In this document: piece after piece, positions 14,243-18,422 of the stretch
Position numbering within the stretch: the stretch's first letter is position 1
How the letters are laid out: each line of letters opens with the position of its first letter
NCBI GenBank assembly: GCA_036562265.1
Contig: DATCKS010000363.1
Coordinates: 1 to 18,422, forward strand
Reading direction: 5' to 3'
Length of the DNA: 18,422 nt
Origin: DASVDK01 sp036562265 [NCBI: Thermodesulfobacteriota bacterium]
Lineage (GTDB): Bacteria > DASVDK01
Position numbers and translations under genes: made by a program
The notes under the pieces: model-generated
What the model saw: the letters and a program-made list of their open reading frames with translations, nothing else
Database searches by the model: none
What the model was told of the DNA's origin: nothing

Positions 14243-14258
14243 ACGGTAAGAATACCGT
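14243..14258. promoter_or_regulatory. Operator-like inverted repeat between the cation exchanger and cutA
   Basis: ACGGTA-AGAA-TACCGT is a perfect 6-4-6 palindrome in an AT-richer patch of the 198-base divergent region. On the minus strand it follows a TTGACG hexamer (14261-14256), so a bound regulator would overlap promoter elements of the exchanger. The identity of the regulator is unknown. Confidence 0.45.
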
Positions 14259-14283
14259 CAAGCGCCTCTGCGCGTGCGGTACC

Positions 14284-14649
14284 ATGGCGGGCATGGTGGA
14301 GCCCCTGACCACACCGACCGACCGCCATCTCCTCGTGCTCGTCACCGTGCCGACCGCCGCGGACGGGGATCGGATCGGCCGCGCCCTCGTCGAGGGCCGC
14401 CACGCCGCCTGCGTGAACGTCGTGCCGGGGCTGCGCTCGGTCTACCGCTGGCAGGGGGCCGTCGAGACCGCGGACGAGGCGCTCCTCCTCGTGAAGACCA
14501 CCCGCGAGGCCTTCGAACGGCTCGCCGCCGCCGTCCGCGCCCTCCATCCCTACTCGCTGCCCGAGATCGTCGCCCTGCCGCTCTCGGCCGGCCTCTCGGC
14601 CTACCTGGCCTGGGTCGACGATGGCACGACCCCCGAGCGGTCGTCCTGA
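14284..14649 (+). CDS. cutA: Divalent cation tolerance protein CutA
   Basis: CutA1 proteins are small trimeric, PII-like proteins linked to copper and other divalent-metal tolerance. Their exact role is unsettled. The family pattern is clear: LVTVPTAADGDRIGRALVEG, then HAACVNVVPGLRSVYRWQG and the C-terminal HPYSLPEIVALPL with a late Trp (YLAWVDDG). The reading gives 121 residues from the ATG at 14284; Met4 (14293) is an alternative, and neither has a good Shine-Dalgarno. It diverges from the cation exchanger and is followed after 28 bases by the M20 amidohydrolase, so it may lead a two-gene unit. Confidence 0.92.
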   Translation: MAGMVEPLTTPTDRHLLVLVTVPTAADGDRIGRALVEGRHAACVNVVPGLRSVYRWQGAVETADEALLLVKTTREAFERLAAAVRALHPYSLPEIVALPLSAGLSAYLAWVDDGTTPERSS

Positions 14650-14677
14650 TCGTCGAGTGCCGCCCCGAGCGCCGTCC

Positions 14678-15928
14678 ATGCCCGCTCCCGACACCGCCCT
14701 GGCCGAACGGCTCTTTCGGACGCTCCGCGAGCAGAGCCTCGACACCCCCGGCGTCACGCGCCCGTCCTACGGGCCGGGCGAGCAGATGGCGCACGACCTC
14801 GTGCGGGGCGAGGCCGAGGCGCTCGGCCTCGAGGTCGCGGTCGACGCGGCCGGCAACCTCTACGCGACGATGCCGGGCCGCGACCGGCTGGCGCCGGCCT
14901 TCGTCGTCGGCTCGCACCTCGACACCGTTCCCCACGGCGGCAACTACGACGGCGCCGCCGGCGTCGTGGCCGGCCTCTCGGCCGTGGCCGGCCTGCGGCG
15001 GGCAGGCGTGACGCCGCCGCGCGACGTGACGGTCATGGCGATACGGGCCGAGGAGTCGACCTGGTTCAACGCGTCCTACATCGGCAGCCGCGCGGCGCTC
15101 GGGCTGCTCGCGCCCGAGGAACTCGACACCGTCCGGCGGTCCGACACCGGCCGCTCGCTCGGCGAGCACCTCGAGGAGGCCGGCTTCGACCGGGCGGCGG
15201 TCGCCCGCCGGGCGGCCCATCTCGACCCGGCCCGGGTCCACGGCTTCATCGAGGTCCACATCGAGCAGGGCCCGATCCTGGTCGAGCGGGGCATCCCGGT
15301 GGCCGTCGTGACCGGCATACGGGGCGCCTTCCGCTACCGCGAGGCGAGGGCCATCGGCCAGTGGGCGCACTCGGGTGCCGTGCCGCGCGCCTACCGGCGC
15401 GACGCCGTCGTCGCCGTCTCGGAGTTCGTCGCGGCCCTCGACGCCGCGTGGGGCGACCTCGAGGCCGGCGGGCACGACCTCGTCGTCACGGTCGGCCAGC
15501 TCTACACCGACCCGCGCCTGCACGCGTTCAGCAAGGTTCCTGGCGAGGTCCGCTTCTGCATCGACGCGAGGAGCCTCTCCACCGACACCCTCGACACGGT
15601 GCGCGACACGGTGCATCGGCTCGCCGCGGAGATCGGCGATCGGCGCCGCGTCCGGTTCGAGCTCGGGCCGATCACCGGGACCAGGCCGGCCGTCCTCGAC
15701 GCCGGCCTTCGAGGCCGGCTGGCCGATGCCGCCGGGCGGCTCGGCATCCCCGCCATCGAGATGGCGAGCGGCGCGGGGCACGACGCCGTCACCTTCGCCA
15801 ACGCCGGCATCCCCACCGCGATGCTCTTCATCCGGAACCAGGGGGGGAGCCACAACCCCGAGGAGGCGATGGACCTGGCCGACTTCGAGCAGGCCGCCTC
15901 CATCCTCGCCGCCGTCCTCGCCGCCTAA
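14678..15928 (+). CDS. M20-family Zn amidohydrolase (hydantoinase/carbamoylase type)
   Basis: This 416-residue enzyme belongs to the N-carbamoyl-L-amino acid hydrolase / allantoate amidohydrolase group, which uses two metal ions to cleave N-carbamoyl or ureido groups in hydantoin and purine catabolism. Metal-ligand motifs are in place: GSHLDTVPHGGNYDG (His80, Asp91), AEESTWF (Glu125/126), HIEQGP (His194) and GAGHDA near the C-terminus. A dimerisation lid domain occupies roughly 200-320. Many characterised members have EEGSRF where this protein has EESTWF, so it belongs to a distinct subgroup and its substrate is uncertain. The ATG at 14678 lies 28 bases after cutA and gives the usual N-terminus; no strong Shine-Dalgarno is visible. 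Confidence 0.88.
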   Translation: MPAPDTALAERLFRTLREQSLDTPGVTRPSYGPGEQMAHDLVRGEAEALGLEVAVDAAGNLYATMPGRDRLAPAFVVGSHLDTVPHGGNYDGAAGVVAGLSAVAGLRRAGVTPPRDVTVMAIRAEESTWFNASYIGSRAALGLLAPEELDTVRRSDTGRSLGEHLEEAGFDRAAVARRAAHLDPARVHGFIEVHIEQGPILVERGIPVAVVTGIRGAFRYREARAIGQWAHSGAVPRAYRRDAVVAVSEFVAALDAAWGDLEAGGHDLVVTVGQLYTDPRLHAFSKVPGEVRFCIDARSLSTDTLDTVRDTVHRLAAEIGDRRRVRFELGPITGTRPAVLDAGLRGRLADAAGRLGIPAIEMASGAGHDAVTFANAGIPTAMLFIRNQGGSHNPEEAMDLADFEQAASILAAVLAA

Positions 15929-15940
15929 CTCCCCCACCTC

Positions 15941-16015
15941 GGGGTCAGGCCTTTCCATTTTCCAGGGGGTCAGGCCTGTCCGTTTTCCAGGGGGTCAGGC
16001 CTTTCCATTTTCCAG
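15941..16015. repeat. Three tandem 25-bp repeats of the ggggtcaggcct type
   Basis: Units at 15941-15965, 15966-15990 and 15991-16015 abut exactly. Each begins ggggtcaggcct, has a central tcc, and ends ttttccag. Units 1 and 3 are identical; unit 2 differs at two bases (t to g, a to g). Each contains the palindrome aggcct. They fill the gap between two convergent genes. Similar ggggtcagg-starting motifs are known to me from regions near REP-associated tyrosine transposases in several high-GC bacteria. No transposase is visible here, and no coding potential is evident. Confidence 0.85.
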
Positions 16016-16051
16016 GCCCGGCTGGAGGGCGGAGGGTCGCTCGCGTCCCGG

Positions 16052-17029
16052 CTAGCGGCGGCGGCGCGGCCAGACCTCGGGGTTCACGAGGCTTGCGGGC
16101 CGGCGGCCGGCGCCCACCAGGAGAACGAGCCGGGCGACCTCGAGCGCCGTCCGCCGGAGCGCCTCCTCCGAGGAGCCGGCGGCGTGAGGCGAGAGAATGA
16201 CGTTCGGGGCGCGGAGCAGAGGATGGTCGGGCGGCAGCGGCTCGCGGCCGAAGACGTCCAGGCCCGCGCCCGCGAGGCGCCCCTCGGCGAGCGCCGAGGC
16301 AAGGGCGATCTCGTCGACGACCCCGCCTCGGGCGGTGTTCACGAGGAACGCCGACGGTCGCATGAGGGCCAGCCGCCGCGCGTCGATGAGGCCGCGGGTC
16401 CTCTCGGTGAGCGGGACGTGGAGCGAGACCACGTCGCTGGCGGCCAGGAGCGCGTCGAGGTCCGAGACCGGCGTCATTCCGGCTCGCACCAGGCGGGTCG
16501 TGTTCCCGGACGGCGACCAGCCGAGGACCCGCATCCCGAGTCCCACCCGGGCGAGCCTGGCCGTGAGCCGCCCGATGGTCCCGGCGCCCACGATTCCGAG
16601 CGTCCGCCCCGACAACTCCACGAGTCGAGCGTGGAACTTGAAGTCGAAGCGCCCCTCGCGCGCCGCCCGATCCCCCGCGGGAAGCTGCCGCGCGAGCGCG
16701 AGCAGAAGGGCGAGCGTATGCTCCGCGACCGACCTGGCGTTGGTGCCGGGTGTGTTGACGACCGGGATGCCGAGCGCCGTCGCCCGCCCGACATCCACCG
16801 GATCGACGCCCACGCCGTGCACGCCGATCACCCGGAGGCGCGGGGCCGCGTCCATCGCGGCGGCGTCGAGACCGGCGTTGCGCGTGATCACGGCGTCGGC
16901 GTCGGCGATCTCCCGCGCCACGATGGGCATGGCCGGCGCGGACGCGAGACGCACCTCCGCGCCCGCCTCGCGGAGGACGGCCACGCCGGCCGCGTCGATC
17001 GGCTGGATCAGGAGGACCCGCCGGATCAC
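16052..17029 (-). CDS. D-2-hydroxyacid dehydrogenase (phosphoglycerate dehydrogenase-like)
   Basis: This 325-residue NAD(P)-dependent oxidoreductase interconverts 2-keto acids and D-2-hydroxy acids. The Rossmann motif GAGTIG is at 148-153. The catalytic set is complete: Arg234 (NTARGGVVDE), Glu263 (GREPLPPDHP) and His282 (LSPHAAGSS). There is no C-terminal ACT domain, so it is not a full-length classical SerA; glyoxylate/hydroxypyruvate reductase-like or a catabolic role is as likely. After beta-strand 2 the sequence is GWSPSGN without the acidic residue typical of strict NAD users, so NADP use is possible. The GTG at 17029 overlaps the TGA of the MFS gene (GTGA), which decides the start and shows translational coupling. 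Confidence 0.9.
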   Translation of the reverse strand: MIRRVLLIQPIDAAGVAVLREAGAEVRLASAPAMPIVAREIADADAVITRNAGLDAAAMDAAPRLRVIGVHGVGVDPVDVGRATALGIPVVNTPGTNARSVAEHTLALLLALARQLPAGDRAAREGRFDFKFHARLVELSGRTLGIVGAGTIGRLTARLARVGLGMRVLGWSPSGNTTRLVRAGMTPVSDLDALLAASDVVSLHVPLTERTRGLIDARRLALMRPSAFLVNTARGGVVDEIALASALAEGRLAGAGLDVFGREPLPPDHPLLRAPNVILSPHAAGSSEEALRRTALEVARLVLLVGAGRRPASLVNPEVWPRRRR

Positions 17030-18228
17030 GAGGCGTCGCCCCGACGTGGGCCCGCGAGGCCGAAGGCGACGACGATGGCGAGGAGCGCCGCGCCGAACAC
17101 GGCGGCCAACGTGATGGCCGCCGCCCGGAAGCCGCCGAGGTCGACGACCCACCCGACCGCGAGCGGCGCCGTGATGTAGGCGAAGTCCGACACGAAACGG
17201 TAGACGCCCGCCGCCCGTCCGCCGAACTCGGTCTGCTCGGCGAGGAGCGCCGGCGGGATCATCCAGGCGGTGATCCCCAGGACGACGAGCGTGCAGCCGA
17301 CGGTAAAGGCGCCGAAGCCGCCCGCCAGCGGAACGACGAGGACGCCTGCCAGCATCGACCCCACGGCCGCGACGAAGACCGGCACCCGGCCGATGCGGGC
17401 CGCCGCCCATCCCGCCGGCACGAGGAAGAGCACCTCGACCACGAACGCGAGGCCCATGGCGCGGCCGATCGCCTCCGAGGAGAGGCCGAGGCCCGCGCCG
17501 CCGTACAGGGGAAGGAACGTGCTGACCCCGCCGGACCAGGCGACCGCCATGGCGACGACCGCGGTGTAGGTGGCGACGAGCGGCCCGGTGAGCCGGAGGC
17601 CGCCGCCGGCAGCGGGCTTGCGGATCGGCCCCGAGCGGCCGACGACCCGATCCACGTCGGCCAGGACGCGGCGGGCCGAGGCGACCCAGCCGACGGCGAC
17701 CGCGATGGCGGCGACCGCGAACGCCGTCCGCCAGCCGGCGCGCGAGGCCGCGACACCGCCGAGGTAGCCGGCGGCCGCGGTCGCGCCCGTCACGGCGATC
17801 TCGTAGAGGTTGCCGCGGTAGACCCGGCGATCGGCCGTCGTACCCCGCATCAGGTAGAGAATCGACACGAGGACGCTCGCGCCGGACCCGACGCCGACGA
17901 GCGCCCGGGCGAGGACCATGACCGGGACCGACGACGCGACCGCGGAGAGGAGCGTCCCGCCGAGCAGAAAGGCGCCCGCCGCGTGGAGCGCCGCCGGCGC
18001 GCCCCAGCGCTCCACCAGCATCCCGCCGGGCAGGCTCACCAGGAACCGCGCCACGCCGAAGGCGGTGCCGAAGAGGCCCGCGCCGGCGAACCCGACGCCG
18101 AGGTCCTGCATCACGGCCGGCAGGAGCGGCGGGAAGACGCCCTGACCGAAGTTGAAGCAGAAGTAGGCGATCAGGAACCAGACGAAGCTCGGGGTCACGA
18201 GCGGCGCGCGGCTCGCCTCCGCGTCCAT
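17026..18228 (-). CDS. MFS transporter, 12-TM type
   Basis: This 400-residue major facilitator has about 12 hydrophobic segments in two halves. The loop between TM2 and TM3 carries a motif-A-like segment (VSLPGGMLVERWG), and a basic cytoplasmic loop (ADVDRVVGRSGPIRKPA) separates the halves. Its family position suggests uptake or export of a small molecule; the operon partners (a flavoprotein and a hydroxyacid dehydrogenase) point to an organic acid, by inference. The ATG at 18228 follows GGAG by 8 bases and overlaps the stop of the upstream gene by one base (TGATG). The 3' end overlaps the dehydrogenase start by four bases. Confidence 0.9.
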   Translation of the reverse strand: MDAEASRAPLVTPSFVWFLIAYFCFNFGQGVFPPLLPAVMQDLGVGFAGAGLFGTAFGVARFLVSLPGGMLVERWGAPAALHAAGAFLLGGTLLSAVASSVPVMVLARALVGVGSGASVLVSILYLMRGTTADRRVYRGNLYEIAVTGATAAAGYLGGVAASRAGWRTAFAVAAIAVAVGWVASARRVLADVDRVVGRSGPIRKPAAGGGLRLTGPLVATYTAVVAMAVAWSGGVSTFLPLYGGAGLGLSSEAIGRAMGLAFVVEVLFLVPAGWAAARIGRVPVFVAAVGSMLAGVLVVPLAGGFGAFTVGCTLVVLGITAWMIPPALLAEQTEFGGRAAGVYRFVSDFAYITAPLAVGWVVDLGGFRAAAITLAAVFGAALLAIVVAFGLAGPRRGDAS

Positions 18229-18422
18229 CAGGCGCGCTCCGGACGGTCGCGTTCGCTCGATCCGCAGGGCACCCCCTGGCCCGGGCAGAAGCCGGCGCGC
18301 ACGGCGCCGTCCGGTCCCCTGGACGCGCGGATCGGCCGGGCGAGCGCCGGAGACTCGGTCGGGTAGTCCTCGCGGTAGTGGGCGCCCCGGCTCTCCGTCC
18401 TAAGGCGCGAGGCCCGTGCGAC
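18228..18422 (-). CDS. C-terminus of a succinate dehydrogenase/fumarate reductase-type flavoprotein (partial)
   Basis: The minus frame entering from the window edge ends at TGA 18230-18228. The 64 visible residues include ASRLRTESRGAHYREDYP, a hallmark of the C-terminal domain of FAD-dependent SdhA/FrdA/NadB/AprA-type proteins. A tail of about 40 residues follows (PIRASRGPDGAVRAGF, then a Cys- and Arg-containing end) that is not clearly conserved. The body with the FAD domain lies outside the window, so succinate dehydrogenase, L-aspartate oxidase and other fumarate-reductase-like flavoproteins cannot be separated. The coupling to MFS and D-2-hydroxyacid dehydrogenase genes argues for a dedicated catabolic oxidoreductase rather than the respiratory complex. 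That is inference. Confidence 0.75.
   Translation of the reverse strand, partial: VARASRLRTESRGAHYREDYPTESPALARPIRASRGPDGAVRAGFCPGQGVPCGSSERDRPERA

Noticed and set aside
14037-14249. Small plus-strand gene in the exchanger-cutA divergent region
   Set aside because: Open frames there lack a ribosome-binding site and run into the exchanger's 5' end; the region looks regulatory.
14342-15958. 538-codon minus frame opposite cutA and the M20 enzyme
   Set aside because: It is antisense to two well-supported genes and shows no recognisable motif.
15941-16015. CRISPR array
   Set aside because: The three units abut directly with no spacers, and no cas genes are present.

Overview
This is an 18.4-kb, very GC-rich stretch of a Gram-negative-type bacterial chromosome. 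It is densely packed with ordinary bacterial genes on both strands. The Gram-negative reading rests on an outer-membrane beta-barrel-like protein ending in Phe, on MltG, and on a heptose-phosphate adenylyltransferase domain. Base composition, gene content and a repeat family beginning ggggtcaggcct would fit Candidatus Rokubacteria/Methylomirabilota or another high-GC soil lineage. This is an inference; no rRNA or marker gene here fixes the taxon. I see no tRNA, rRNA, CRISPR array, prophage or intact transposon.

Layout. (1) 1-100: 3' end of an unrecognised plus-strand gene, then a GC-rich hairpin. (2) 299-3492, minus strand: ruvX and mltG, then speD and speE (polyamine synthesis). The speDE pair has a long leader containing a hairpin and a candidate promoter with a nine-base homopolymer in its spacer. 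(3) 3616-5890: two HEAT-repeat genes that converge tail to tail with 4 bases between them. (4) 5951-7977, plus: radA and mobA overlapping by 4 bases. radA and the divergent HEAT gene share a 60-base intergenic region and both look leaderless. (5) 8048-11951, plus: a clpX gene, a predicted outer-membrane beta-barrel gene, a second and different clpX, and a small membrane protein. (6) 11878-14085, minus: a Nudix-heptose-phosphate adenylyltransferase fusion and a CaCA-type cation exchanger. (7) 14284-15928, plus: cutA and an M20 carbamoylase-like amidohydrolase. (8) 15941-16015: three tandem 25-bp repeats between convergent genes. (9) 16052-18422, minus: an overlapping operon of a flavoprotein (3' end only), an MFS transporter and a D-2-hydroxyacid dehydrogenase.

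How the genes fit together. RuvX, MltG, RadA, MobA and ClpX are housekeeping functions. SpeD makes decarboxylated SAM for the aminopropyltransferase SpeE, whose motifs resemble the thermospermine-synthase (ACL5) type more than classical SpeE. The exchanger and CutA are divergent metal-related genes that share an operator-like inverted repeat. The final minus operon looks like uptake and oxidation/reduction of a small organic acid. The least ordinary items are the two ClpX paralogues flanking a beta-barrel gene, the Nudix-HldE-type fusion, the back-to-back leaderless promoters, and the speD leader. I found no clear evidence for a wholly new system.
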